Source: Candidatus Taylorbacteria bacterium RIFCSPHIGHO2_01_FULL_46_22b
Lineage (GTDB): Bacteria; Patescibacteriota; Minisyncoccia; Phycocordibacterales; DSPV01
NCBI GenBank assembly: GCA_001820875.1
Contig: MHRF01000001.1
Location: forward strand, 1-56,841
Direction of reading: 5' to 3'
Length of the DNA stretch: 56,841 nucleotides
The notes below the pieces were generated by a model, which was not told the origin of the DNA, did no database searches, and saw only the letters and a program-made list of their open reading frames with translations. Each line of letters starts with the position of its first letter. Position 1 is the first letter of the stretch. A program made the position numbers and the translations under genes. Shown piece after piece: positions 35,029 through 44,122 of this stretch.

Positions 35029-36483
35029 TTACTCTTTCCGCGGGAAAAGTGGAGTACTGGGCGTTTTATTTTCCTTGATGTATTTTTTCATCTTGACAGA
35101 TGTGTCTGGGAGAATAGGGTTGAGCATGCGAGCAACGGAGTATAGCTTCACTACCAACTCGCTGATTATTTTTTGACCCCTGTCCTTATCTGCCTTCACG
35201 AGCTTAAATGGCTGATCTTCCTGAATGCGTTTATCTATTTCTGTGATAGCCGCCCAAATGCAATCAACTGCTTTGTTAATCTCAAATTTTTCAAGATAAG
35301 AGAAGTACTCGGTCATATCTTCCCATTCGGGTATGACCGCCGGTGCTTCCAAATTTGCCTCGGCCATCTTCATAACCCGCGATACCAAATTCCCCAGTCC
35401 ATTGGCCAAATGGGCATTATACGCTTCTCGAAAGCTCTCGAGGGTAATATCCCCGTCTTCAAATGGAGAAATGTGGCGAGCAAGGTAATAACGAACAGCT
35501 TCAGCCCCGTACTCCTCAATTAACTGAAGTGGGTCAATCACATTGCCAAGCGATTTGCTCATCTTTTTACCTCCTGAAGTGATGAACCCGTGCACAAATA
35601 GTGTTTTGGGAAGCGGAATACCTGCCGAAAGAAGCATCGCGGGCCAAATAGCAGCATGAAAGCGTAAAATATCCTTTCCAATCACATGGACATTGGCCGG
35701 CCAAAATTCTTTATACAAACTATCTTCTGTGCGGCCAAACCCAAGTGCCGAAATATAATTCGACAACGCATCACACCAGACATACATCTTCTGACTTGAA
35801 TCATTGGGAACAGGAATACCGATAGAAACGGTATTGGCTGGTCGAGAAAAACTTATGTCTTCTAATCCCCTATCAAGAAGCGCGAGAATTTCATTGCGTC
35901 TCGAATCGGGAACTATCTTAAATTCATTGCTACTGATTTTTTCTTTTATCGCTTCCGTATATTTAGACAGTTTGAAAAACCAATTTGTCTCTTCCAACAC
36001 TTGGGGTAACTCGTTATGATCCGGACATTTGCCGTCTACTAAATCTTTTTCGGTAATGAATGACTCATGTCCCACACAATAGAGACCCTTGTATGAACGT
36101 TTCTCCAAATCTCCTGATTTGTTGATTCTGTTCCAAAGTTCGATCGCTCCAGAGTAATGATTTATTTCATCAGTCGTGCGAATAAACTGATCGTAAGAAA
36201 TCCCTAATTTAGAAAAAAGGTCTTTAAAATTTCCAACAATTTCGTCTAAATAGTCCTTTGTACTCTTTCCAGCTACCGTAGCAGCCCGAACCACTTTTTC
36301 TGTATTCTCATCGGAACCCGTCAAAAAATACGTCTTGTCTCCCTTCAGACGATGATAGCGCGCCAAAATATCGCACACGGTTGTCGTGTATGCGTGTCCC
36401 AAATGCAGACGCGCATTTGGGTAAAAAATAGGAGTGGTAATGTAAAAAGAGTGACTATCGCTGTTCGAAGATTTTTTCTCCAT
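35029..36483 (-). CDS. metG: methionyl-tRNA synthetase
   Basis: 484 aa class I synthetase charging tRNA-Met. HLGH (27-30) is the HIGH motif, in YPNARLHLGHAYTT. The connective domain keeps CVGHESFITE and CPDHNE, with only two Cys, so zinc binding may be partial. KMSKSLGNVIDP is at about 304-315. The anticodon helix bundle follows, with no C-terminal EMAP-like dimerisation domain, giving the short form. It is upstream of the ATP-grasp gene (10-nt gap). Confidence 0.97.
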   Translation of the reverse strand: MEKKSSNSDSHSFYITTPIFYPNARLHLGHAYTTTVCDILARYHRLKGDKTYFLTGSDENTEKVVRAATVAGKSTKDYLDEIVGNFKDLFSKLGISYDQFIRTTDEINHYSGAIELWNRINKSGDLEKRSYKGLYCVGHESFITEKDLVDGKCPDHNELPQVLEETNWFFKLSKYTEAIKEKISSNEFKIVPDSRRNEILALLDRGLEDISFSRPANTVSIGIPVPNDSSQKMYVWCDALSNYISALGFGRTEDSLYKEFWPANVHVIGKDILRFHAAIWPAMLLSAGIPLPKTLFVHGFITSGGKKMSKSLGNVIDPLQLIEEYGAEAVRYYLARHISPFEDGDITLESFREAYNAHLANGLGNLVSRVMKMAEANLEAPAVIPEWEDMTEYFSYLEKFEINKAVDCIWAAITEIDKRIQEDQPFKLVKADKDRGQKIISELVVKLYSVARMLNPILPDTSVKMKKYIKENKTPSTPLFPRKE

Positions 36484-36496
36484 AATACGCGGTCAA

Positions 36497-37585
36497 TTAC
36501 GCGGAACGCGCTGAATGTAGGTTGGTAACTTTTTGCTTCTGAAAATCATCTAGAAGCTCGACAAGCACCGCCGCAACTGGCACAGAAAGAATAATACCGA
36601 GCACCCCAGCAACTTTGAATCCCACGATGAGCGCTAAAATCACGAGAATTGGCGGTATGCCAACAATCTTCTTGACCACCAAAGGATAAATGAGATGGTT
36701 CTCAAATTGGTGGATGATGACATAAAACCCAACCACAAGAAGTCCTTTAGTCAGCCCCCCATCGATTAACGCGATCATAGTGCTCGGAATTGCAGCAAGT
36801 ATAGGGCCGAATACCGGAATAATTTCAAACGCCGCGGCAAGCAGAGCAAGCAAAAGTGCGTTGCGTACACCAAGAATCATAAGGCCGAGATACACCATAA
36901 TGCCAATGAGAATTCCCAAGAGTAGTTGTCCTTGGAGCCACCGGCCAATTTTGTCCTGCGATCTACGCCACAAATCAACAACATAGTCTTCATACTTACT
37001 CGGTGCCACTATGCGCAAGAATTTTGCAATACCATCTTCCTGTACCGCAAGATAAAACGAAAGGACCACAATCAATATCAAACTAAACACTCCACCGAAA
37101 ATTCCCGCGAGAGTTTCGATAAAACCTTGTGACGTTTTGATAAAGGTCGTATTAAAACTATTGACGAGATCTTGCAACGAAAACGTATCTGCCAACCCGA
37201 GCGATTGCGCCACGGGAGCAGAAGATGCAAAGTCGCCCTTGAAAGGATTCCAAACACTTATGGTATTCACATAATCAGGAAGTTTCGAGAGCAAATCAGA
37301 AAGATCAGAGAACAGAGACGGCACAAAGAAATAAAATACTCCCGAGAACAGTGCTATCAGTAACACATAAACGGCAATTACCGAGAGCGTGCGGGCAATG
37401 TGATACTTCCCCATCCAGCGGATCAGAGGTTCAATCGCAGACGCAATTACAAGGGCAGTAAGCATCACGATCACTAAATCCTTCATGACATACAAAAACC
37501 AAAACAAAAGGAGGACAAGCACCGCCTTTATGATGGTGGCGGGTGTAATGTTGATATTTATCGGCCGCCCTGTATGGAGATCCAT
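36497..37585 (-). CDS. AI-2E/PerM family membrane transporter
   Basis: 362 aa, about seven to eight membrane helices. Family motifs: helix pair LVIVMLTALVIASAIEPLIR (about 32-51), LILIVVLSFYLAVQEDG (about 165), and AAAFEIIPVFGPILAAIPST (about 247-266), the conserved E-IP--GP signature. Members export diverse small molecules or ions; the AI-2 label is historical. Located 13 nt upstream of metG, probably same unit; cargo unknown. Confidence 0.9.
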   Translation of the reverse strand: MDLHTGRPININITPATIIKAVLVLLLFWFLYVMKDLVIVMLTALVIASAIEPLIRWMGKYHIARTLSVIAVYVLLIALFSGVFYFFVPSLFSDLSDLLSKLPDYVNTISVWNPFKGDFASSAPVAQSLGLADTFSLQDLVNSFNTTFIKTSQGFIETLAGIFGGVFSLILIVVLSFYLAVQEDGIAKFLRIVAPSKYEDYVVDLWRRSQDKIGRWLQGQLLLGILIGIMVYLGLMILGVRNALLLALLAAAFEIIPVFGPILAAIPSTMIALIDGGLTKGLLVVGFYVIIHQFENHLIYPLVVKKIVGIPPILVILALIVGFKVAGVLGIILSVPVAAVLVELLDDFQKQKVTNLHSARSA

Positions 37586-37625
37586 ACTCCCTATACTAAT
37601 ACGAAATGAGGGTTTTTAAAACTCG

Positions 37626-38900
37626 TTATGCTCCAAAAGAGAGTACCTTCAAAAAAGACTCCGATTCTTTGAACTTGCCTATAAGCGAGAAGTTGAGGTT
37701 CTGGTTCACAAACAACTCTCGTGCAAGTTTCTGGATATCTTCCGCTTGTACCGCTCTGATTTTCTCTTGCACCTGATCGGGTGTCTGAATGGGGCGGTGC
37801 ATGATTTCCTGATAGCCAAAAACATCAGCTACTGCATCAGATGTTTCAAGAGAAAGGTACATGTTACCGATAAGCTGATCTTTGACTCGCGCCAACTCTT
37901 CAGTAGAAACCATTTCAGTCTTCAGACGCACACATTCTGCAAGTACGGCAGACATGACTTCAGTCACCCGCTTCTGATCAACACCTGCGGCAATTTCAAA
38001 ATATCCATGATCAGTAAACGGTTCATTCCCCGCACCTACGTAATATGCCGCACCAAGTTCTTCACGCACTTTCTGAAACAAACGCGAGCTCATACCGCCA
38101 CCAAGCACACCCGACAATACGCGTAAAATTGGATTACGAGGATCATGCACATCAAACGTGCGAACCCCCAACACAAAGTGCGCCTGATCCGTCTCCTTAA
38201 AAGAAACTTGTACCGCGGGAGCTGTCTGACGATCAATTACTTTTTCTTTTCCATCTTTTGCACCACGGTGTGCATTCGAGAAAATCTGTTCAATTTTTTC
38301 AGTTACTAGTTTTTCATCTACATCCCCTGCCACCACAATGACTGTTGCATCGGCAACATACTGTCGCCGGCGATACTCAAGCAATTGTTCTCGGGTAAGA
38401 GCACTCACGGTCTCCTTACTACCAGTAATTGCCCAACCAGCAGGAGTATCACCATAGAGAAGTTCGGCAAAAAGTTCCTGAACTTTCTGGCGCGGGAGAT
38501 CTTCATACATATTTATTTCTTCAATAACGACACCCTTCTCGCGTTCAGCTTCGGCCGCCGGCAACGTTGAGTTGAGATAAATGTCGGAAACCACATCAAG
38601 CGCGCGATCAAAGTGCCGAGTCGCGCACTTTGCGTAGTACCCAGTGAATTCCTGCCCTGTAAATGCGTTAAATTGAGCCCCTACCGCATCAAGATCGCGA
38701 GTTACATGAAATGCTGATGGACGCTTTTGTGTGCCCTTAAAACACATGTGTTCGAGAAAATGCGAGATGCCGTTTATCTGCTTCGTCTCATATTTTGACC
38801 CCGCTTCAACCAACACCTCAACCGTTACAGTGGGGTGATCTTTCATCGGTACAATGAGCAACCGGATACCGTTGGATAGAACTTTTTTTGAAAACTTCAT
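37626..38900 (-). CDS. M16 zinc peptidase
   Basis: 424 aa. The inverted zinc motif HFLEH is at residues 47-51 with the downstream Glu in EKGVVIEEINMYED (about 120-133). The C-terminal half keeps GGGMSSRLFQKVREELGAAY, the R/Y pair that helps bind substrate. Two M16 halves make one clamshell monomer, as in the processing-peptidase-like bacterial group. No signal peptide is visible, so it is likely cytosolic. Its first 4 bases overlap the end of glyS (ATGA). Confidence 0.93.
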   Translation of the reverse strand: MKFSKKVLSNGIRLLIVPMKDHPTVTVEVLVEAGSKYETKQINGISHFLEHMCFKGTQKRPSAFHVTRDLDAVGAQFNAFTGQEFTGYYAKCATRHFDRALDVVSDIYLNSTLPAAEAEREKGVVIEEINMYEDLPRQKVQELFAELLYGDTPAGWAITGSKETVSALTREQLLEYRRRQYVADATVIVVAGDVDEKLVTEKIEQIFSNAHRGAKDGKEKVIDRQTAPAVQVSFKETDQAHFVLGVRTFDVHDPRNPILRVLSGVLGGGMSSRLFQKVREELGAAYYVGAGNEPFTDHGYFEIAAGVDQKRVTEVMSAVLAECVRLKTEMVSTEELARVKDQLIGNMYLSLETSDAVADVFGYQEIMHRPIQTPDQVQEKIRAVQAEDIQKLARELFVNQNLNFSLIGKFKESESFLKVLSFGA

Positions 38901-40219
38901 CCCAAAAGTTTCGTTAGGCGTTCGAGTAATTCAGCGATCGCCACCCGAGTCTGTATGCCGCTATCACGATCACGGACCGTAACGGTGTTATCCTTCTCTA
39001 ACGTATCGAAATCAACCGTAACACAAAACGGCGTACCAATTTCATCCTGTCGGCGATAGCGCTTGCCGATGTTGCCGTTATCATCGAATTCAACCGCACC
39101 GAATTCTTTCTTAAGCAATGCGTATACTTCACGCGCTTTTTCAACAAGTTGCGGTTTGTTTTTAAGCAAAGGAAATACTGCAATTTTGACCGGAGCAACT
39201 GCAGGGGCAAACTTCAAAAATGTCCGCGTTTCTCCCCCCATCTCATCTTCGGTATATGCAGAGGCAAGCACCGCAAGCATCGTGCGACCGACACCAAATG
39301 AAGGCTCAATACAATGCGGAGTAAATCGTTCTTTAGTATCCTCGTCAAAATATTCAAGCGGTACCGTACTTGCCTTGCTATGACTTCCCAAATCGTAATC
39401 GGTACGATATGCAAGGCCATACAACTCTTTTTTGCCAAAAGGAAAATCAAACTCAAAATCAATCGTGCGTTTACTATAATGTGCTCGCTCACCGTCCGGA
39501 ACTTCAAGTTCGTGGATATTTTCCTTCGGCAGGCCAACATCTTTGGTAAATTCCCAAACTTCTTTTCTGAATTCTTCAAACTTTTCTTCCCATTCGCTTG
39601 GTCGCACAAAATATTCTATTTCCATTTGTTCCAATTCGCGAACGCGGAACAGAAAATCACGTGGTGCAATCTCGTTTCGAAATGCTTTGCCAATCTGCGC
39701 GAGACCAAACGGCAGTTTTGGATGGAATGAATCGTATACATTTTTGAAATTCACAAACATACCCTGTGCAGTCTCCGGCCGAAGATATGAAATCGATGTC
39801 TCATCTTCAGTAGCGCCGATCTGCGTCTTAAACATCATGTTAAACTGTTTCTCTTCTCCAAGAGTACCACCACATTCAGTACACTTTTTCTTGTCTATTA
39901 TCTGGTCAGCACGAAAACGTCGTTTGCATTTTGCACATTCAACCAATGGGTCAGAGAACCCTCCGACGTGGCCGGACGCTTTCCACACATTTTGATTCAT
40001 CAAAATCGCCGCATCCATTCCGTACATATCCTCACGGTCAGTCACAAACCGTTTCCACCATAAACCTTCTATATTCTTTTTGAGTGCAACGCCGTATGGC
40101 CCATAATCCCATGTGCCTGCCAACCCACCGTAAATTTCAGAACCCTGATACACAAACCCGCGCCGCTTGCAGAGCGAGATTATCTTTTCCATTGTGTCAG
40201 GTTGTTTTGATTGAGCCAT
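38897..40219 (-). CDS. glyQS: glycyl-tRNA synthetase (dimeric, eukaryote/Gram-positive type)
   Basis: 440 aa class II synthetase. N-terminal KIISLCKRRGFVYQGSEIYG and GLAGTWDYGPYGVALKKNIE are the family signature; two zinc-type pairs CAKCKRRF and CTECGG are at about 98-121; motif 2 region FRNEIAPRDFLFRVRELEQM; motif 3 FGVGRTMLAVLA (about 313-324). The C-terminal anticodon-binding domain starts near 340. It charges tRNA-Gly as a homodimer, unlike the two-gene glyQ/glyS type. Overlaps the M16 gene by 4 nt, which suggests coupling. Confidence 0.96.
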   Translation of the reverse strand: MAQSKQPDTMEKIISLCKRRGFVYQGSEIYGGLAGTWDYGPYGVALKKNIEGLWWKRFVTDREDMYGMDAAILMNQNVWKASGHVGGFSDPLVECAKCKRRFRADQIIDKKKCTECGGTLGEEKQFNMMFKTQIGATEDETSISYLRPETAQGMFVNFKNVYDSFHPKLPFGLAQIGKAFRNEIAPRDFLFRVRELEQMEIEYFVRPSEWEEKFEEFRKEVWEFTKDVGLPKENIHELEVPDGERAHYSKRTIDFEFDFPFGKKELYGLAYRTDYDLGSHSKASTVPLEYFDEDTKERFTPHCIEPSFGVGRTMLAVLASAYTEDEMGGETRTFLKFAPAVAPVKIAVFPLLKNKPQLVEKAREVYALLKKEFGAVEFDDNGNIGKRYRRQDEIGTPFCVTVDFDTLEKDNTVTVRDRDSGIQTRVAIAELLERLTKLLG

Positions 40220-40256
40220 AAGTTGAAACTTTAACGCCTTAGGAAAACAAAAGCAA

Positions 40257-42215
40257 TTACTGCTCTACGTTACTTACATTAGATCCTCGATTGCCCGAAT
40301 CTTCGATATTCGTCTTCACAGCACCTGCATTATTCTTCAGTAATGTGCTCGTAAAACGATCTGTTCCGGTAATAACTGCGGGACCAACAAGCGCAGGAGA
40401 TGTGTTTACTTGGCTCAAACTTGCAACGAGGGAAACCTGAAATGCCACTTCGTGCGATGAGCTGTTGAAACCCGTTCCTGCTGGAATGTCTCCTGCATCC
40501 CAAACAATCTTCCGACTTAGCGGATCGAATGTCACCGACTCACTGCTCGGACTAATATTCCCAAGCCACGTGATATAGAGAGGAAGAACCGCTTCAACTC
40601 GCGCATCAGAAACGCTATTAAGCGTGTTAGTGATAGTCCATACGACTGTATATGTTGTATTCCGATCAGCTTTAGGAGGTATCGGCCCTTGGTTCTGAAA
40701 CGGTCCGGTAAAATAGAGACTGCGTTGGGCAACATTAAGGTTTGACGCAAGACGAATTTTTCGCGTGGCACTCGATATGATTTCCTCCGGCACATTGGAA
40801 TCTGACAGGCGGCGTGCTTTGACACTGATATCAAGAGAAAGTTCGTTGGTCTTTGAACCTGACACCAAAAGAGTGCTCACGGGCAATGAAGAAAACGAGA
40901 ATGAAACTCCTCCGTTTTCCGCAGGCTCAATGACCGAAAAGCTGTTCACGGTACTCTTATCCCACACAATCGTGTTGTCCACTGACCGATAAAATCCACC
41001 GTTAGTGCTCACAGACAAGCGATTCAAGGAATCACCGGAAAGCTTTGCTTGGATTTGCAAATCGACAATGCGATCGGGAAGATTGTTTGACCACGCAACT
41101 TGAGCATCAATCGGCTGTCCTGCAGGTATGACATACGGATCTTTTGTCGAGCCGCCCAAAGATAGAATAGCGCTGACAAACGGACGAGTTACCGTAATTG
41201 ACTGCGTAGAAGAAAGGAATGTGGTCCCGATAACTTTGCTGTCCTGTTTGTCGGGGAGTCCAAGATTAAACCTGAAATTCCGCTCTTCCCCTTCTTGCCC
41301 TTCTATCGTCCCATGAATGCGAATGACTCGATGATCAGCAGGATTAAGATCTCCCAAGAGGAAGATGTTGTTGCCGTACACTGGTGCTGGAGAACTCGAT
41401 GTATAGGTGAATCCGTAGGGGTAATCCACGCGAAGCATCAGTCCACTCACCACTGATGTTGCATTGGAGACAACATCAGCAGACAGCTCGACGTCCTTTC
41501 CACTAAACGCCTCTTTGACTGTATCAATCGAAAGCCGAACCGGCGCAGTTGAGATGAGAAGATCATAATAAAATTCTTTGAAATAGGTCGCACTCGAATC
41601 CTTCACCCGATACTCGACTGAAACAATAATGTGCTGGGTGCTGTCAGCCTCGCCGAAAAGCATTGCCTGCTTGGTGCGGCGAATTGTGTCGCCTGCAGGA
41701 ATACCATCAGCTTGCTCGCTGTCGCGCAATAATTCTTTTTGTTGATCGTCTGCCGTGCGCGTCCCTGGAGGATACTCGACAAGCAGATTCACGCTAGCAA
41801 GATCAATGTTGTTTTGATTGTGTATGACGAATTCAAATGAAAGTGGTTCCCCCGCCCCAATTGATGATGGTCCATTCACTGAAATGACCACATTATCTGT
41901 CGAAACCTTGTTCCATCCTCCAAAGAAAAAAAGTGCTCCAACAATAAGACAAATTCCAAAAAAACCTCCGGTCCCCAGTAAAATCTTTTTCATGAGCGCA
42001 CGATTCATAAAATGCTTGCTTGCGGGAAATGTATACCGAGTTGGGGGTTCATCAGCCCAATCGGCAGGCGGAGTTTCTGCCGGAGACGAAAAACTCGTAG
42101 CGCTATCTGCACTTGAATCCACTGTTTTTTCATCACGCGCATATAAACTCTTCTCAAGATTTCGAAGTTTATCATTATCAAAAGAAAAGTTCCTCTTGCC
42201 CGATTCGTCGGCCAT
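40257..42215 (-). CDS. membrane-anchored surface protein with Ig-like repeats
   Basis: About 652 aa from ATG 42215 (MADESGKRN). A cytoplasmic N-terminus of about 75 residues precedes one membrane helix (about 80-105, ILLGTGGFFGICLIVGALFF). The long outer part contains beta modules: GPSSIGAGEPLSFEFVIHNQ; VKEAFSGKDVELSADVVSNA; TTYTVVWTITNTLNSVSDAR. These resemble DUF11/CARDB-type adhesive domains. No enzyme motif. Likely an envelope protein presented outward. 37 nt upstream of glyQS. Confidence 0.75.
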   Translation of the reverse strand: MADESGKRNFSFDNDKLRNLEKSLYARDEKTVDSSADSATSFSSPAETPPADWADEPPTRYTFPASKHFMNRALMKKILLGTGGFFGICLIVGALFFFGGWNKVSTDNVVISVNGPSSIGAGEPLSFEFVIHNQNNIDLASVNLLVEYPPGTRTADDQQKELLRDSEQADGIPAGDTIRRTKQAMLFGEADSTQHIIVSVEYRVKDSSATYFKEFYYDLLISTAPVRLSIDTVKEAFSGKDVELSADVVSNATSVVSGLMLRVDYPYGFTYTSSSPAPVYGNNIFLLGDLNPADHRVIRIHGTIEGQEGEERNFRFNLGLPDKQDSKVIGTTFLSSTQSITVTRPFVSAILSLGGSTKDPYVIPAGQPIDAQVAWSNNLPDRIVDLQIQAKLSGDSLNRLSVSTNGGFYRSVDNTIVWDKSTVNSFSVIEPAENGGVSFSFSSLPVSTLLVSGSKTNELSLDISVKARRLSDSNVPEEIISSATRKIRLASNLNVAQRSLYFTGPFQNQGPIPPKADRNTTYTVVWTITNTLNSVSDARVEAVLPLYITWLGNISPSSESVTFDPLSRKIVWDAGDIPAGTGFNSSSHEVAFQVSLVASLSQVNTSPALVGPAVITGTDRFTSTLLKNNAGAVKTNIEDSGNRGSNVSNVEQ

Positions 42216-42311
42216 AGCCAAATTATAGCATGCAATAATAAAACTCTTTCCCCTTTATTCTCGAAAAGGAGAAAAACGTTGGGGTATTTGGAGTTTTATT
42301 ATTTTGAGAAC

Positions 42312-42392
42312 CTATCGGTTCTCAACGATCGCTTTAAGACTCGCTCACTGCTCTCCTCCACGGGGAAACTCCCGTTTCCCCGACCCCTTTCC
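42312..42392 (-). repeat. dispersed intergenic repeat, copy 2
   Basis: Minus strand: GGGAAAGGGGTCGGGGAAAC, GGGAGTTTCCCCGTGGAGGA, GAGCAGTGAGCGA, then CGATCGTTGAGAACCGA. It aligns end to end with copy 1 (18600-18670). It lies after recO and an inverted-repeat hairpin TTCGCGA/TCGCGAA (42396-42435). Confidence 0.6.
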
Positions 42393-42443
42393 CATTCTTC
42401 GCGATAAGATATCAATAGAATCGCGAAGAGTCACTCCGCAAAA

Positions 42444-43028
42444 TTAAAGGTGGCTTGCACCAAGCGATTCATTAATTGAACGCAGAAAAAGACCTCGATG
42501 GGTTTCCGCTTCCATAAGTACCGTGGAAGTCCATGCTCCAGTGAGCAAATCGCTTGAAAGCGGAGCGGTAGCCCCGATATATCCCAAGTTATAAAGTACT
42601 CGAAGCACGATAACTAGTTCCGTAGTGGGCAAAGAAACGGCAGGTGTGGTGACCAGAAATCGAAGACCTGCAACCAACGTGTCGAATAATGCGCAATTGC
42701 GTTCTTCTCCTTGAACTAGACGGCGAATGAGAAGAAAGATGTTCCCCAAAATACGAGAACGCGGTGCGTCAAAACAAAGAAGTGAGAAAAAATTGAGAGA
42801 AAGCTCCGCATTCGTGAGCCGCCACCCTCCCCTTCCTTGCACGAGATTAACTTTCACAAGCGAATACGGCTGGACACTGTAACGCAATTTTGATTTGAGA
42901 TGTCGGATCCCCTGCGCGGTAACCCGTATCAATCCGAACTCGCGGGAAAAAAGCGTGAGTTGCCGATCAGACTCACCTGAAGGCGTTGCGGAAAGCACAA
43001 CTGCGTCTGTTTCGTAGATGTGATGCAT
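42444..43028 (-). CDS. recO: DNA repair protein RecO
   Basis: 194 aa, slightly short for RecO (about 240). The N-terminal OB fold YETDAVVLSATPSGESDRQL, TLFSREFGLIRVTAQGIRHL and KSKLRYSVQPYSLVKVNLVQ is diagnostic, followed by an alpha-helical domain. The C-terminal zinc motif of many RecOs is missing. RecO loads RecA onto SSB-covered DNA; both recA and ssb are in this window. Confidence 0.9.
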   Translation of the reverse strand: MHHIYETDAVVLSATPSGESDRQLTLFSREFGLIRVTAQGIRHLKSKLRYSVQPYSLVKVNLVQGRGGWRLTNAELSLNFFSLLCFDAPRSRILGNIFLLIRRLVQGEERNCALFDTLVAGLRFLVTTPAVSLPTTELVIVLRVLYNLGYIGATAPLSSDLLTGAWTSTVLMEAETHRGLFLRSINESLGASHL

Positions 43029-43053
43029 GAGAGAAGCGAAAAGCGATTAGCGA

Positions 43054-43611
43054 TTAGCGATTAGAAAATTCTAAAATTGCATTGAGGGCGCTCGGAAGTT
43101 CAGTAACGCCATCGCTCATGCAGAAATGACCTTGTCCTTTTTCAAAAATCTCTTTTGCACCAAGTTTCTTAGAAAAATCTTTACTCTCCGCAACCGAAAT
43201 ATATTCATCGTTATCTGAATAAATGGTAACCGCTGTGCCCAGATGGCTTTTTACTTTTCCAAAATCAACCGGAGTTGAAACAAATTCAGAGATTTCAGGG
43301 AGATCCAAATCATTGGAAAATCCAGCAACAAATACACAACCGCCAATTTTAACGTTAGGTGAAATCTGTTCGATATATCGAACAATCGTGATGCATCCAA
43401 GACTGTGCCCTACAAAATAGGTATCTTTGTCAGGTACGCCCACCACTCGCGCAAGTTCGGCAAGCCACTCTGAAAATTTGGGATGCATGGTGTTCGGCAT
43501 TGTAGGCACAAACACGGTAAAGTCATGGTCAACAAGCGCATGCGTCAGCCATGGGAACCAATGATTTTGGGGAGTGCCCTCCCATCCGTGAATTAGAAAA
43601 ACTCGCTTCAT
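43054..43611 (-). CDS. RBBP9/YdeN-type serine hydrolase
   Basis: 185 aa from ATG 43611 (MKRVFLIHGWEG); the frame is open 28 codons earlier but that part overlaps a terminator hairpin. Small alpha/beta hydrolase: oxyanion loop HGWEGTPQNHWFPWL, nucleophile GHSLG (about 77-81), acid near FVSTPVDFGKV, and catalytic His in KGQGHFCMSDGVTEL. Substrate unknown, as for most of the family. Confidence 0.85.
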   Translation of the reverse strand: MKRVFLIHGWEGTPQNHWFPWLTHALVDHDFTVFVPTMPNTMHPKFSEWLAELARVVGVPDKDTYFVGHSLGCITIVRYIEQISPNVKIGGCVFVAGFSNDLDLPEISEFVSTPVDFGKVKSHLGTAVTIYSDNDEYISVAESKDFSKKLGAKEIFEKGQGHFCMSDGVTELPSALNAILEFSNR

Positions 43612-43634
43612 GGAGAAAGTATAACAAAGAAAAG

Positions 43635-43660
43635 GCGCCTCGCATCCTGCGAGGCGCCCG
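43635..43660 (-). terminator. Rho-independent terminator
   Basis: GGCGCCTCGCA/TGCGAGGCGCC stem followed by TTTTC on the minus strand, just past the stop of the 100-aa gene. Confidence 0.8.
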
Positions 43661-43670
43661 AAACTGAATC

Positions 43671-43973
43671 TCATGCAGCTTTGGCAAATGTCCAACGTCC
43701 ACGCTGAAACTTCACTTCCTCCAACTGACCGTTTCGGCCACGTTGCCGAAACACCTTGAATCTCAAGTCGCCGTCGTGCCGAGAACGAACAAGCTGGTTA
43801 ACTTCGGAAAAAGAACATTCGCGTTTGCGCAACTCCCTACCAAGCTCAACCGTGACCGCCCCTTCGTCTTGGCCGGAACGCTGACGGGAAAGAAATTCGT
43901 TGATGACTCCGTTGGTCTGTGAATCCAATGGCTGAACGAACCAAAAAGTGACACGCGCTGTCTTCGCCTTCAT
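43671..43973 (-). CDS. hypothetical basic protein (100 aa)
   Basis: Not recognised. 100 aa, basic (many Arg/Lys), soluble, probably alpha/beta: starts KTARVTFWFVQPLDSQTNGV, ends with KFQRGRWTFAKAA. An AAAGG sits 9 nt before ATG 43973. It has its own promoter, which faces the purB promoter, and its own terminator, supporting a real single-gene unit. Confidence 0.65.
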   Translation of the reverse strand: MKAKTARVTFWFVQPLDSQTNGVINEFLSRQRSGQDEGAVTVELGRELRKRECSFSEVNQLVRSRHDGDLRFKVFRQRGRNGQLEEVKFQRGRWTFAKAA

Positions 43974-43999
43974 ATTGCACCGCCTTTCTTATGCATTAG

Positions 44000-44028
44000 A
44001 GATTACCCAGAGTGGGGTCGAAAGTCAA
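44000..44028 (-). promoter_or_regulatory. promoter of the 100-aa gene
   Basis: TTGACT (44023-44028), 17-nt spacer, TAATCT (44000-44005) on the minus strand. Its -35 and that of purB form the palindrome AGTCAA-AG-TTGACT. Confidence 0.65.
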
Positions 44029-44030
44029 AG

Positions 44031-44058
44031 TTGACTCGACACAAACGATGCGTAGTAT
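44031..44058 (+). promoter_or_regulatory. promoter of purB
   Basis: TTGACT (44031-44036), 16-nt spacer, TAGTAT (44053-44058). A GCCGTCTATCAGACGGC hairpin (44081-44097) lies in the leader before the Shine-Dalgarno GAGAAAGG. Confidence 0.65.
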
Positions 44059-44122
44059 GGAAAACAGTTCAAACAAGTTCGCCGTCTATCAGACGGCCAT
44101 CACAAATGAGAAAGGCAAATCG

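Noticed and set aside
42444-43028. Truncated RecO pseudogene
   Set aside because: The missing C-terminal zinc motif is common among RecO proteins and the frame is intact, so I keep it as a gene.
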